A model generated the notes under the pieces. The model did no database searches. It had not been told where the DNA came from and saw only the letters and a program-made list of their open reading frames with translations. 64,000 nt of DNA from Phenylobacterium koreense (lineage in GTDB: Bacteria > Pseudomonadota > Alphaproteobacteria > Caulobacterales > Caulobacteraceae): positions 1,612,001 through 1,676,000 of the forward strand of contig NZ_JBEPLU010000001.1 in the NCBI RefSeq assembly GCF_040545335.1, read 5' to 3'. Within the stretch, counting starts at the first letter, position 1. Every line of letters starts with the position of its first letter. The translations under genes and the position numbers were made by a program. This document shows, in pieces, positions 1-9,213 of this stretch.

Positions 1-1564
1 AGACCATGGCGATGCCGCGCTCGTCGGCTGCCTCGATCACCTTGTCGTCGCCGATCGAGCCGCCAGGCTGGATCACCGCGGTGCAGCCGGCGTCGGCCGC
101 CTGCAGCAGGCCGTCAGGGAACGGGAAGAAGGCTTCGGAGGCGCAGGCCGAACCCTTCAGGTCGAGCCCGAAGTCAGCCGCGCGCAGGGCCGCGATCCGG
201 GCGGAGTCCTTGCGGTTCATCTGGCCGGCGCCGACGCCCAGGGTCTGGCCGCCTCGGGCGTAGACGATCGCGTTCGACTTCACGTGCTTGGCGATGGTGA
301 AGGCGAACAGCATGTCGCGCACTTCCTCGTCGGTCGGCGGCCGCTTGGTCACCACCTTGAGGTCCGCCGGCGTCAGGCGCGCGGTGTCGCGGCTCTGCAC
401 CAGGAAACCGCCCGCCACCGAGCGGAAGGTGTCGCCCGGCGCATAAGGATCGGGCAGGCCGCCGGTGGTCAGCAGGCGCACGTTCTTCTTCTTGCGGAAC
501 AGGGCCACCGCCTCTTCGTCGGCGTCAGGGGCGATCACCACCTCGGTGAAGATCTCCAGAACCTTGGCCGCGGTGGCCGCGTCCAGCCCGGTGTTCAAGG
601 CGACGATGCCGCCGAAGGCGCTGGTCGGGTCGCAGGCCAGGGCCCGCTCATAGGCCTCCAGCAGCGAGCCGCCGGTCGCCAGGCCGCAGGGGTTGGCGTG
701 CTTGATGATGGCGCAGGCCGGGGCCACGGCCGGGTCGAACTCGGCGATCAGCTCATAGGCCGCGTCGGTGTCGGCGACGTTATTGTAGCTGAGCTCCTTG
801 CCCTGGAGCTGCTTGGCGGTGGCCACGCCAGTCCGCGGGTTGGCGAAACGGTAGAATGAGGCCTTCTGGTGCGGGTTCTCGCCATAGCGCATGGTCTGGA
901 CCAACTCGCCGGCGAAGGCGCGGCGGCGCGGCGCCTCCTCGCCCAGTTGGGCCGCAAACCAGGACGAGATGGCCGCGTCATAGGCGGCGGTGCGGGCATA
1001 GGCGCGGGCCGCCAGCGTCTTGCGGAGGGCCAGGGTCGTGCCGGCGCCTTCCTTGAGTTGCGCCAGAACCTCTTCCAGGTCGGCCAGCTCGGTGCAGATG
1101 GCGACGTAGCCGTGGTTCTTGGCCGCCGAACGCACCATGGCCGGTCCGCCGATGTCGATATTCTCGACGCAGTCCTCGAACGATCCGCCCTTCGCCACAG
1201 TCGCCTCGAACGGATAGAGGTTCACATAGACGATATCGATCGCGCCGATGCCGTGGTCGGCCATGGCCTTGGCGTGCTCGGCCGCGTCACGAACACCCAG
1301 CAAGCCGCCGTGCACGATCGGGTGTAGGGTCTTCACCCGCCCATCCATCATCTCGGGGAAGCCAGTCAGGTCGGAGACGTCCTTGACGGGCAGGCCGGCG
1401 GCCTCGATCGCCGCGCGCGTGCCGCCGGTGGACACCAGCTCGACGCCGGCCTCGGCCAGCGTCTTGGCCGCCTCGATCAGGCCGGTCTTGTCGGACACCG
1501 AGATCAGGGCGCGCTTGGGCGCGACGCGATCGGGAGCAGGCGGGAAGTTCGGGGCGGCGGGCAC
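1..1564 (-). CDS. purH: Bifunctional AICAR formyltransferase / IMP cyclohydrolase, C-terminus cut by window edge
   Basis: Catalyses the last two steps of de novo IMP synthesis in the cytoplasm: formylation of AICAR, then cyclisation to IMP. The minus-strand frame is open from a GTG at 1564 to the window edge (521 codons). The family runs to about 530 residues, so only some ten C-terminal residues should be missing. The N-terminus reads [13 protein letters not shown], the typical opening of the cyclohydrolase (MGS-like) domain. The visible end has the [20 protein letters not shown] segment of the transformylase domain. The GTG start is preceded by AAGGAG at 7 nt. It is the last gene of the rsmB-rpe-heparinase-purH run on this strand, with 167 nt before it, so it may have its own promoter. 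Confidence 0.96.
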   Translation of the reverse strand, partial: MPAAPNFPPAPDRVAPKRALISVSDKTGLIEAAKTLAEAGVELVSTGGTRAAIEAAGLPVKDVSDLTGFPEMMDGRVKTLHPIVHGGLLGVRDAAEHAKAMADHGIGAIDIVYVNLYPFEATVAKGGSFEDCVENIDIGGPAMVRSAAKNHGYVAICTELADLEEVLAQLKEGAGTTLALRKTLAARAYARTAAYDAAISSWFAAQLGEEAPRRRAFAGELVQTMRYGENPHQKASFYRFANPRTGVATAKQLQGKELSYNNVADTDAAYELIAEFDPAVAPACAIIKHANPCGLATGGSLLEAYERALACDPTSAFGGIVALNTGLDAATAAKVLEIFTEVVIAPDADEEAVALFRKKKNVRLLTTGGLPDPYAPGDTFRSVAGGFLVQSRDTARLTPADLKVVTKRPPTDEEVRDMLFAFTIAKHVKSNAIVYARGGQTLGVGAGQMNRKDSARIAALRAADFGLDLKGSACASEAFFPFPDGLLQAADAGCTAVIQPGGSIGDDKVIEAADERGIAMV

Positions 1565-1731
1565 GGCAGTCTCCTTGAGCGTTTCAAAAGGAAATTGCCC
1601 AGGCGAGCGGCATGATGAGGCCCCGCGCTCCCCGGTGGTCGCCCACCTTGATTTCGCCAGTCACGCGGAACGGCGCGGACTTAGGCCCGTAACGCCGCGC
1701 GGTCAATGCGGCTCAAGTGTCGTCACGGCCG

Positions 1732-3450
1732 CTATCCCTTCCCCGGCGCGGCGCTGGTCAGCTTCCAACGCACCCTGGCCCCGCTCTCGGCCCTCGCCTG
1801 GCCGCGCAGCACCACCTGCTGCGCCCGGCGGGCCTTGCCATCCTGGAAATAGACGCTGGTCTCGATGTCGGCCGATTGGGCGTCGTTGCGCAGCCACCAG
1901 CCGTGGTCGTCCTCGGCGGCCCGCAGCAGCACGCTCTTGCCGTCGCGCGCCAGGCTGGCGCTGACGTCCGGGTGCACCTGGAAGCGGATCTTGAAGGGGA
2001 TAAAGCGCCGCCCCTCCTCGCCCTGGCCTTGGGGATCGACCGGGACGAGGGCGTCCTCGCCGCGCAGTTCGTCGGCGGCGATGTCCAGATAAAGCCGGCG
2101 CTCATGCTTCATGCCGAAACGCCTGACCCAGCCGTCGTGAGAAAGTTCCACAAGCAGCGCGCCCTCGGCCTCCTGCCGGCGAACCTCCACGGTCTCATAG
2201 GCGCCCACCAGCCGCGGTCCCAGCGTGGCGGCGCGGAAGCCTCGCAGCGGCTCGCCGCAGGCCGCGTCGGCGATGGAGAGCGTCGAGGAGGCGTCCACCA
2301 GGCGCAGGGCCTGCGGACCGGCCGCCTCCGGCGACCAGGCGCTGGCCGCGATCAACCGCCGTCCGTCCGCCAGCAGCTCCACGGCCAAAGGCTGGGCGCA
2401 GGCATTGATGCTCCAGGCCCCGCTGGCCGGAGGCGCGGCGTCCACGAAGACCTGCAGGCTGCGCCCGTCCAGGCGCTGGTATCCGTTTCGCGAGGCCGGC
2501 GGTGGGGATCCGCTCTCGGCGGCCCCCGCGGCGGCGACATAGGCCTTGGTCCCGGCCTCGCCGCCCTGCAGCTCCGGCAGCGCGCCGTCCGCCAGGGTAA
2601 AGAATCGCACCGCGCCAGAGAGCCGGTCGATCGCCCGCAACAGGCTCTCGGGCGCACCTTGGCCGCGCTGCACCAGGGCTTCGTCCAGTGCGCGCAGATC
2701 GAACAACAGCTCGAGCGCCGAGCGCGGGCAGCGCTTGGCGTGGCCGCCGTCCGGCTGGACCGTCACCGGCAAAGCCTGCTCCAGCTTCGCCAGGCCGAGA
2801 GCAAGCAGTTTCTCGCCCGCTTCGCCGCTTAGGGCCGTCCCGGCGAGGGCCGCGACGCAGGCCCGCTCGGCCGCCCGCACCGGCCCGTCGGCGACGCCGA
2901 CCAGGTGCCGCGCCTGCCGGGCCAGGTCGGAGACGATCACCGAAGCTTCCATGTCGGAGGCCTGGGCGCAGATCGTCTTGGCGCCGCAGGCCAGCTCGAA
3001 CACCCGCCGCTCCAGCACCGGCGGGCTCCAGGAAAAGGCGTTCCACCGTCCGAACAGCTCACGCCAGCCCAAGGTCAGGCGCAGAGCCTCTGCCGCGCCT
3101 TCCTCGCCCAGCACGAGCAGGTCGCGCATCCAGTCGAAGCCGTGCAGGCCGATGGCGAAGCCGTGGCTGGGACTCGGCCGGTCCCAGGGATCGCCGCGGA
3201 TCCCGGCCTCCATGACCGCGCCCGAGAACAGGAAACGTCCGGCCAGGATCTGCCGCCCCGCCTCGGGGCTGGCCGGCCGGAAGTCCCTGGCCGCGATCGC
3301 CAGGCCCTCAGGCGTGGGCCTCGCCAGCAGCCAGCGGTGCAGGGGCGAGCCGGCCCAGTCGCGCCGGACCTGGCCGTACGCACCCTTGAAGAGGGCCAGG
3401 CCCCACAGCCCGCCCGGAGAGTTGGAGATCGCCGGTGTGGCGCCGGCCAC
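1732..3450 (-). CDS. Heparinase II/III-like family protein
   Basis: A 572-residue protein resembling the heparinase II/III-like family found beside rsmB and purH in many alphaproteobacteria. The N-terminal half is helix-rich with many Trp and Arg residues (for example RLTLGWRELFGRWNAF), as in the alpha/alpha toroid. The C-terminal part (roughly 330-570) is beta-rich, as in the heparinase C-terminal sandwich. No clear signal peptide is seen: the start is a GTG 4 nt after the rpe stop, and the N-terminus is not a typical Sec leader. The true substrate is unknown; a role in a polysaccharide or envelope process is only inferred from family membership. The tight spacing to rpe indicates co-transcription. 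Confidence 0.8.
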   Translation of the reverse strand: MAGATPAISNSPGGLWGLALFKGAYGQVRRDWAGSPLHRWLLARPTPEGLAIAARDFRPASPEAGRQILAGRFLFSGAVMEAGIRGDPWDRPSPSHGFAIGLHGFDWMRDLLVLGEEGAAEALRLTLGWRELFGRWNAFSWSPPVLERRVFELACGAKTICAQASDMEASVIVSDLARQARHLVGVADGPVRAAERACVAALAGTALSGEAGEKLLALGLAKLEQALPVTVQPDGGHAKRCPRSALELLFDLRALDEALVQRGQGAPESLLRAIDRLSGAVRFFTLADGALPELQGGEAGTKAYVAAAGAAESGSPPPASRNGYQRLDGRSLQVFVDAAPPASGAWSINACAQPLAVELLADGRRLIAASAWSPEAAGPQALRLVDASSTLSIADAACGEPLRGFRAATLGPRLVGAYETVEVRRQEAEGALLVELSHDGWVRRFGMKHERRLYLDIAADELRGEDALVPVDPQGQGEEGRRFIPFKIRFQVHPDVSASLARDGKSVLLRAAEDDHGWWLRNDAQSADIETSVYFQDGKARRAQQVVLRGQARAESGARVRWKLTSAAPGKG

Positions 3451-3454
3451 CCGG

Positions 3455-4117
3455 TCAGCCGCCCTTCAGGGCGCGGATGTTGTCGGCGTACTTCGAAGGC
3501 CCGCCGCGGAACACCGCCGTGCCGGCCACCAGGGCCGTGGCGCCGGCGGCGACGCACAGCGGCGCCGTCTCCGGCGTCACCCCGCCGTCCACTTCCAGCT
3601 CGATGTGCTTGCCGCTGGCGTCGATCATCTTGCGCAGCGCCTCGATCTTGCGGAGCTGCGAATGCATGAACTTCTGGCCGCCGAAGCCGGGGTTGATCGA
3701 CATCACCAGGATCAGGTCGATCTCGTCCATCATCCACTGGATGACGCTCGGATCGGTCGAGGGATTGAAGACCACACCGGCCTTGGCGCCCAGTTCGCGG
3801 ATACGCTTGAGGCTGCGATTCAGGTGCGGGCCCGCCTCCGGATGCACGCTGATGATGTCGGCGCCCGCCTCGCGGAAGGCTTCGAGATAAGGGTCGGCCG
3901 GCGAGATCATCAGGTGCACGTCGAAGGGGATCTTCGCGTGCGGGCGCAGGGCCTTCACGATGTCCGGGCCAAGCGTGATGTTCGGCACGAAATGGCCGTC
4001 CATGACGTCCACGTGCACCCAATCGGCGCCGGCCGCCTCGATGGCGGCGACCTCCTCGCCCAGGCGCGCGAAGTCCGACGCCAGGATGGACGGAGCGATG
4101 ATCGGTGCGGAGGTCAT
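3455..4117 (-). CDS. rpe: Ribulose-phosphate 3-epimerase
   Basis: Interconverts ribulose-5-phosphate and xylulose-5-phosphate in the pentose phosphate pathway. The 220-residue product matches the family length. It has the N-terminal IAPSILASDFARLGEE, the metal/catalytic segments HVDVMDGHFVPNITLGP and VHLMISPADPYL, and NPGFGGQKFM plus EVDGGVTPETA near the C-terminus. The reading frame stays open 154 codons upstream into the rsmB region, but homology begins at the ATG at 4117. The ribosome-binding site there is weak (GAGACAC). It lies 59 nt after rsmB and 4 nt before the heparinase-like gene. Confidence 0.97.
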   Translation of the reverse strand: MTSAPIIAPSILASDFARLGEEVAAIEAAGADWVHVDVMDGHFVPNITLGPDIVKALRPHAKIPFDVHLMISPADPYLEAFREAGADIISVHPEAGPHLNRSLKRIRELGAKAGVVFNPSTDPSVIQWMMDEIDLILVMSINPGFGGQKFMHSQLRKIEALRKMIDASGKHIELEVDGGVTPETAPLCVAAGATALVAGTAVFRGGPSKYADNIRALKGG

Positions 4118-4176
4118 GTGTCTCGACTTAGCCAAGGGTTGAGAAGGGAACAAGAAGGTCGCGGCCTTGTGAAGGC

Positions 4177-5460
4177 CTAAGCCCGGCGCCTGAGCCGGGC
4201 GACATAGAAGCCGTCCTGCCCGCCCGCCAGATGATGCGGCAGCAGGCGCAGGGTCCCGTCCGCCAGCCGGCTGGCCTCCGGCGCGCCAGCCTCTCCGGGC
4301 GCGACAGGCGCCAGTTCGAACTCCGGCTGGCGCGCCAGGAAGCCGGCGATCTGGGCCTCGCCCTCCTCCGGCTCCAGCGAGCAGACGCAATAGACCAGGC
4401 GCCCGCCAGGCTTCACCCGCCGGGCCGCTGAATCCAGCAGCTTGGCCTGCACCCCGGCCAAGGCGGCCACGTCGCCCGGCCGCGCCGCCCACAGCACGTC
4501 GGGGTGCCGGCGATAGGTGCCGGTGGCGCTGCAGGGCGCGTCCAGCAGCACGGCGTCGAAGGTCCGCCCGTCGTCCCACTCGCCTGCGTCAGCGGCCACG
4601 ATCTCGGCCTTGAGGCCCATGCGCTCCAGGTTCTCCCGCGCCCGGCCCAGCCGCGCGGCCGACCGGTCCACCGCCACGACCTCGGCCCCGGCCGCGGCGA
4701 GCTGCAGCGTCTTGCCGCCTGGCGCGGCGCAGAGGTCCAGTGCGCTCTCGCCCGGCCTTACGTCCAGCAGCCGGGCGGGGATCGCCGCGCTGGCGTCTTG
4801 CACCCACCAACGGCCCTCGCCATAGGCCGGCCAACCGGTGACCTCGCCCTTGCGCGCCGTGCGCAGGGCGCCGCCAGGAAGGATCTCCGCCTCCAGCGCC
4901 TGGGCGAGCTCGGCGGCATCCGCCGCCGACTTCAGCGAAAGGTCGGTGGCCGGCTCCTGCGCGATCAGCGCCGCCATCGCCCGGGCCGCTTCGACGCCAT
5001 AGGCCGCGGTCCAGCGCGCATAGAGCCAGGGCGGGCACAGCGCCTCCGGGTCGTCCAGCACCGGCGGCTCGCGCAGCAGGCCACGCAGCACCCCGTTCAC
5101 CAGACCCTTGAAGGCCCGGGTCGAGGAATGGCTCGCCGCCAAGTCGACACTGGTGGTCACCGCCGCGAAGGCCGGCGTGTCCATCAGGAAGGCCTGAGTC
5201 ACCCCGATCCGCAGGATGTTGCGCACGGCCTCGGGCGGTGGCTTGGCCAGCCGCGAGTCCAGCGCCCGCTCGATCGCACCCAGCCGGCGCAGCGTCGCCA
5301 TGGCCAGCGCCATCGCAAACCCCCGGTCGCGGAGGGCCAGGTTGCGGAAGGCCGGTCGCGCCAAGGCCTCCTCCAGCCCGGCGCGGCGGGCGAGAGCTGC
5401 GGAAAGGATGTCGATGGCGGCCCGGCGCGCGGGCAGGCCGATGTCACGGTCTTCGGTCAC
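4177..5460 (-). CDS. rsmB: 16S rRNA (cytosine-5)-methyltransferase, RsmB/Sun family
   Basis: A 427-residue SAM-dependent RNA methyltransferase expected to make m5C967 in 16S rRNA. The N-terminal ~130 residues are a NusB-like RNA-binding domain. The C-terminal Rossmann domain has the SAM site LDLCAAPGGKTLQLAA, the catalytic DAPCSATGTYRRHPDVLW and the second cysteine motif VYCVCSLEPEEGE. Translation probably starts at a GTG (5460), since no ATG fits better. It heads the minus-strand run rsmB-rpe-heparinase-purH and is divergent from the sdhAF4-like gene 83 nt away. Confidence 0.95.
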   Translation of the reverse strand: MTEDRDIGLPARRAAIDILSAALARRAGLEEALARPAFRNLALRDRGFAMALAMATLRRLGAIERALDSRLAKPPPEAVRNILRIGVTQAFLMDTPAFAAVTTSVDLAASHSSTRAFKGLVNGVLRGLLREPPVLDDPEALCPPWLYARWTAAYGVEAARAMAALIAQEPATDLSLKSAADAAELAQALEAEILPGGALRTARKGEVTGWPAYGEGRWWVQDASAAIPARLLDVRPGESALDLCAAPGGKTLQLAAAGAEVVAVDRSAARLGRARENLERMGLKAEIVAADAGEWDDGRTFDAVLLDAPCSATGTYRRHPDVLWAARPGDVAALAGVQAKLLDSAARRVKPGGRLVYCVCSLEPEEGEAQIAGFLARQPEFELAPVAPGEAGAPEASRLADGTLRLLPHHLAGGQDGFYVARLRRRA

Positions 5461-5543
5461 AGGCGCGGCGTGCCCTCATCCGGGCCGCAAGGCAAGCGGC
5501 GATACGCCCCTGCGGGCTGGCGCCGCGCCCCGCGAGGGCTTAG

Positions 5544-5753
5544 ATGCCAGCCATGAGCCAAGACCTTCCGCCCCACGCCGCTCCCGGCAAGGAGCTCAGC
5601 CCCGCCGCTCGCCGCGCCCTGGAAGAGGCCGCCGCCCGCCGCGCCGCGGAAGCTGCGGAAGCCGAGCGCCTGGCCGAACTCGGCGGCCCCAAAGGCCCCG
5701 AGCCCACCCGCTTCGGCGACTGGGAACGCAAGGGTATCGCCGTCGATTTCTAG
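5544..5753 (+). CDS. DUF1674 protein, succinate dehydrogenase assembly factor 4-like
   Basis: A 69-residue protein ending in GPEPTRFGDWERKGIAVDF, the diagnostic C-terminal block of the DUF1674/SdhAF4 family. Family members help flavinylated SdhA assemble into complex II. The first 50 residues are Ala/Glu/Arg-rich and probably helical or disordered, as usual. An alternative ATG nine bases downstream (5553) would give a 66-residue product. It is monocistronic and followed by an intergenic repeat element. The family call is secure; the role in this organism is inferred. Confidence 0.85.
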   Translation: MPAMSQDLPPHAAPGKELSPAARRALEEAAARRAAEAAEAERLAELGGPKGPEPTRFGDWERKGIAVDF

Positions 5754-5760
5754 AAGCTCT

Positions 5761-5884
5761 GATGCTCCCCCGCTGGGGAAGTTGTCGGCGAAGCCGACTG
5801 AGGGGGCTCCCCGCCACGGGCGGGATCGCTTCGCGGCCTCCTCCGTCTCGCCTTTGGCGATCCAGCTCCCCAAACGGGAGGATC
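5761..5884. repeat. Intergenic inverted-repeat element, copy 1
   Basis: A GC-rich palindromic block fills most of the gap between the sdhAF4-like gene and the acyltransferase. It contains GCTCCCCCGCTGGGGAAG, the perfect dyad GTCGGCGAAGCCGAC, and a closing CTCCCCAAACGGGAGGATC. Parts of the same words recur at 13291, 15967, 18124, 22403, 58995 and 62586, so I treat it as a full-length member of a dispersed family. It could work as a transcription terminator for the upstream gene. Confidence 0.7.
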
Positions 5885-6002
5885 GACAGTACGAAACCTC
5901 GACAAGCGCCCACCTGATCCGCTGAGCGGGCGGCGACCTCGTCACCCCCGCGTCACCGCGCCTGCTTAGCTTCCGCGAACTCATTTTTCGCGGAGATTTC
6001 CG

Positions 6003-6689
6003 ATGCTGCGCCTTGCCGATCACCCGCTGGAGCCCGGCGATCGCTATTTCGAGCGCTACTCCGCAACCGCCGCCGGCGAGCGGCTCGATCCGTCCGAGCC
6101 CGCGATCAACCCAGAGGCCAGCGTCCACGACTGCGTGCTCGGGCCCTGGACGCGCGTCGGCGCCCGCACCAGCCTGTCCGAAGTGACCATGGGCGCGTTC
6201 AGCTACATCGTGAACGACGCCTCGGCGAACTATGCGCAGATTGGCAAGTTCTGCTCCATCGCCCGCGACGCCCGGATCAATCCCGGCAACCACCCGACCT
6301 GGAAGGCGGCCCAGCACCACTTCAGCTATCGCGCCGTCTCCTATCGTCTCGCCGAGGCCGACGATCAGGAATTCTTCGAGTGGCGCCGCAGCCATCGGGT
6401 GGTGCTCGGGCACGACGTCTGGATCGGCCATGGCGCGACGGTGCTGCCGGGCGTGACCATCGGAACCGGGGCGGTGGTCGGCGCGGGCGCGGTGGTCTCC
6501 AAGGACGTACCGCCGTTCACCATCGTCGGCGGCGTGCCGTCCCACCCGATCCGCGAGCGGTTCCCTAAGGCCGTGCAGGACGGCTTGCTGGCCCTGGCCT
6601 GGTGGGACTGGCGCCACGAACGCCTGGCGGACGCCCTGGAGGACTTTCGCCGCCTGGACGCCGACGCCTTCGTCGCAAAGTACAGCTAG
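6003..6689 (+). CDS. Hexapeptide-repeat (left-handed beta-helix) acyltransferase, phosphonate-associated type
   Basis: A 228-residue acetyltransferase of the xenobiotic acyltransferase class. Hexapeptide repeats run from about residue 35 to 185 (for example IGKFCSIARDARINPGNHP, then VWIGHGATVLPGVTIGTGAV and VVSKDVPPFTIVGGVPSHPI). The histidine in NPGNHPT sits where the catalytic His lies in this class. The overall pattern matches the transferases that accompany phosphonate (phn) operons, but no phn gene is near here. The acceptor substrate is unknown. It is convergent with pyrF, with 7 nt between their stop codons. Confidence 0.82.
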   Translation: MLRLADHPLEPGDRYFERYSATAAGERLDPSEPAINPEASVHDCVLGPWTRVGARTSLSEVTMGAFSYIVNDASANYAQIGKFCSIARDARINPGNHPTWKAAQHHFSYRAVSYRLAEADDQEFFEWRRSHRVVLGHDVWIGHGATVLPGVTIGTGAVVGAGAVVSKDVPPFTIVGGVPSHPIRERFPKAVQDGLLALAWWDWRHERLADALEDFRRLDADAFVAKYS

Positions 6690-6696
6690 GCGCGGC

Positions 6697-7410
6697 TCAC
6701 GCCGTCGCCATCTCCTGAACCACCCGCAGGGCCGCCTCGCGCGGATCGTTGGCCGCGGTGATCGGGCGGCCGCAGACGATGTGGCTGGCGCCCGCGCGCA
6801 ATGCGTCGGCCGGGGTTGCGGCGCGGGCCTGGTCGTTCTTGGCCGACCAGTCGGGGCGCACGCCCGGGGTCACCACCAGGAAGCCCTTGCCGCCGATCTG
6901 GCGCGCGAGGGCCGCCTCGTGCGGGCTGGCGATCACCCCGTCCGCGCCGGCGGCGATGGCGTGATGGATGCGGCGCTCCACCAGCGAGCGGGCGCTTTCG
7001 GAGAAGCCCATCTCCACCAGGTCGGCGTCGTTCAGGCTGGTCAACACCGTGACGCCCAGGACCTTGAGGTCCGAGCGCCCCTTGCCTCGCACTGCGGCCT
7101 CCAGAACCTGGGGCTCGGCGTGCACAGTCAGGAAATCGCAGCCGGCGTCCGCCAGCACCGCGGCGGCGCGCTGCACCGTCGTTCCGATGTCGTGCAGCTT
7201 CCAGTCCAGGAACACCTGCTTGCCCTGGCCCTTCAGATCCCGCGCCAGGCCCATGCCGCCGCCGGTGGCGAACAGCTCCAGGCCGATCTTGTAGAAGCTC
7301 ACCGCCTCGCCCAGCGCCTCGGTGACGCGGCGAGCCTCGTCCACGGTCGGCAGGTCCAGGGGGACGATCAGGCGCGGGTCGGCGCGCACGGCGAGGTCAG
7401 CAAGGGCCAT
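6697..7410 (-). CDS. pyrF: Orotidine 5'-phosphate decarboxylase
   Basis: Final step of UMP synthesis. The 237-residue TIM-barrel protein has the substrate-binding LIVPLDLPTVDEAR near the N-terminus, the catalytic Lys/Asp block FLDWKLHDIGTTV, and the phosphate-binding VTPGVRPDW with GRPITAANDP at the C-terminus. The ATG at 7410 has an excellent AAGGAGG ribosome-binding site at 6 nt. It is divergent from marC (82 nt between the starts), so promoters for both lie in that gap. Confidence 0.97.
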   Translation of the reverse strand: MALADLAVRADPRLIVPLDLPTVDEARRVTEALGEAVSFYKIGLELFATGGGMGLARDLKGQGKQVFLDWKLHDIGTTVQRAAAVLADAGCDFLTVHAEPQVLEAAVRGKGRSDLKVLGVTVLTSLNDADLVEMGFSESARSLVERRIHHAIAAGADGVIASPHEAALARQIGGKGFLVVTPGVRPDWSAKNDQARAATPADALRAGASHIVCGRPITAANDPREAALRVVQEMATA

Positions 7411-7492
7411 GGCGGCCTCCTTGTCATGCAGGCGTGCTGCCGCTCCCTTGCGGGATGTCGGCGGACGCGGCGAATTGGGCTAAGACGCTTGC

Positions 7493-8185
7493 ATGAGCCA
7501 GTGGGACTTCGCCGTCAACTTTTTCGTCGCCCTGTTCGCGCTGATCGACCCGATCGGCAACGTTCCCCTGTTCGCCGCCGCCACCAGTGGCGTGAAGAGC
7601 AGGGATACCCGGCTGATCTCCGTCTATATCTCGCTCTTCGTCCTCGGCTTCCTGACCTTCTTCTATTTCTCGGGCCTGGCGCTTCTCGAGTTCTTCGGGA
7701 TTTCCCTGGCCGCCTTCCGGATCGCTGGCGGAGTGATCCTCTTCCTGCTGGGCCTGGAGATGGTTCGCGACGACTTCACCGCCACCTTCACAAACGCCGT
7801 CGATGAGGGAAGCCCGGCCACCACCGACTCCAACAGCGCCCGCCGCCGGTTCGAACGAATGATCGTCCCGTTCGCCATGCCGTTGCTGATCGGGCCGGGG
7901 GCGATCTCGACGGTGGTCATCTACGCCAGCGAGGCCAAGCAGTTCGGCCTAGCCGGCGCGGCGGTGGGGGTGGCGGTGATCGCCGCCCTGGCCCTGGCCG
8001 TAATGCTCTGCTTCTGGGCCACACCGCTGATCACCCGCATCCTCGGCCGCATCGGCCTGACCATCGTCGTCCGGGTGCTGGGCCTCATTCTCTGCGCCCT
8101 GGCCGTGCAGTTCGTGCTCGCTGGGATCGCCGAATCCACCGCCGGGGTGATCCTGCGCGAGGCCGCAGCGCCCTATTCGAACTAG
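7493..8185 (+). CDS. MarC family integral membrane protein
   Basis: A 230-residue inner-membrane protein with about six hydrophobic helices. It has the MarC-family N-terminal FFVALFALIDPIGNVPLFA and the central IVPFAMPLLIGPGAIS. Members of this family (UPF0056) have no settled transport function, and the old link to multiple antibiotic resistance is not supported for most. The charged loop at about residues 100-120 separates the two three-helix halves. It is monocistronic and convergent with the SDR gene, with a short hairpin between them. Confidence 0.88.
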   Translation: MSQWDFAVNFFVALFALIDPIGNVPLFAAATSGVKSRDTRLISVYISLFVLGFLTFFYFSGLALLEFFGISLAAFRIAGGVILFLLGLEMVRDDFTATFTNAVDEGSPATTDSNSARRRFERMIVPFAMPLLIGPGAISTVVIYASEAKQFGLAGAAVGVAVIAALALAVMLCFWATPLITRILGRIGLTIVVRVLGLILCALAVQFVLAGIAESTAGVILREAAAPYSN

Positions 8186-8197
8186 AGACTTCGTCTC
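8185..8197. terminator. Short hairpin between convergent genes
   Basis: GAGAC-TTC-GTCTC forms a perfect 5-bp stem with a 3-nt loop, beginning in the marC stop codon and 18 nt before the SDR stop. It has no T-run, so terminator activity is possible but weakly supported. Confidence 0.35.
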
Positions 8198-8214
8198 CCA
8201 TGCGCGACGAGGGC

Positions 8215-9018
8215 TCAGACCTTCCCGCGAAACCTCGGCCCCTGCGAGGCCATTAGCGCCAGGGCCCACTCGTCGGGCAGCATCTTCGCCGTCGCGGCGA
8301 TGGCCTTGTTCGGCGCGCCCGGAACGCAGATCGGGCGATTGGCTTCGGCCGCCTCGTAGCCTGCCGCGGCGACCTCGTCGGCGCCCAGCCACATCCAGGG
8401 CGGGGCGCTGCGGCTGATCTGCTCGCGTGTGTCGTTGACGTCGTGAAATTCCGAATAGGTGAACCCCGGGCAGAGCGCGCTCACATGCACGCCACTCGCC
8501 AGGTTCTCCAGGTGCAGGCTCTGCGAGGCCTTGATCAGATAGCTCTTCACCGCGCCATAGAGCGTGGCTCCCGGCGAGCCGGGGATCAGTCCCGCCAGCG
8601 AGGCGACGTTGACGATCCGCCCGAACCGCCGCTCGACCATCCCCGGCAGCACCCGATAGGCCAATTCCGTCGGCGCGGTGAGCATCACCCGCAGGAAGGT
8701 CTCGTGGGTCTGCCAGGAGGATTCGAGAAAGCCGCCCGTCACCCCGTAGCCGGCGTTGTTGACCAGCGCGTCGACGCTGCGGCCATGGGCCGTCAGATGC
8801 TGCAGCATCTGCTCCGGCGCGCCCGGATCGGCCAGATCCGCGGGAACCACCAGGGTCTCCACCCCGTGCGCCAGCCGGATTTCATCGGCCAGCCGCTCCA
8901 GGCGCTCGGCGCGCCGGGCGGTGAGGGCCAGGTCATAGCCGTGACTGGCGTAGATCTTCGCAAACGCCGCGCCGATTCCCGCCGAGGCTCCCGTCACCAG
9001 CGCCAGTCTGCGGTCCAT
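8215..9018 (-). CDS. Short-chain dehydrogenase/reductase (SDR) family protein
   Basis: A 267-residue classical SDR oxidoreductase. It has the NAD(P)-binding TGASAGIGAAF, the structural NNAGYG, and the active-site segment ASLAGLIPGSPGATLYGAVK with the Tyr-X3-Lys pair. An Arg pair shortly after the glycine motif (TARRAERLERL) suggests NADP preference. I place the start at the ATG at 9018, where homology begins; the frame extends to 9075 with two more ATGs. The substrate cannot be told from sequence. It is divergent from kup across 195 nt. Confidence 0.88.
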   Translation of the reverse strand: MDRRLALVTGASAGIGAAFAKIYASHGYDLALTARRAERLERLADEIRLAHGVETLVVPADLADPGAPEQMLQHLTAHGRSVDALVNNAGYGVTGGFLESSWQTHETFLRVMLTAPTELAYRVLPGMVERRFGRIVNVASLAGLIPGSPGATLYGAVKSYLIKASQSLHLENLASGVHVSALCPGFTYSEFHDVNDTREQISRSAPPWMWLGADEVAAAGYEAAEANRPICVPGAPNKAIAATAKMLPDEWALALMASQGPRFRGKV

Positions 9019-9213
9019 TTGGGCCCCTTCTCCCACAAGCATGGCCGAAGGTGGCGAAAGCAGGCTCAAGGTCAAGCGGGCGGCGCGTTTTCGCTTGCCC
9101 GCCGCCGGGCGACGGTATCAGGTCGCGATTGTACCCTGGCGAGATTGGGTGTAATCGCGCCGGCTTTGCGGCACTCGGGCCGCGCTTTGAGCCCTTCGGC
9201 CCGGAGACCTTGC

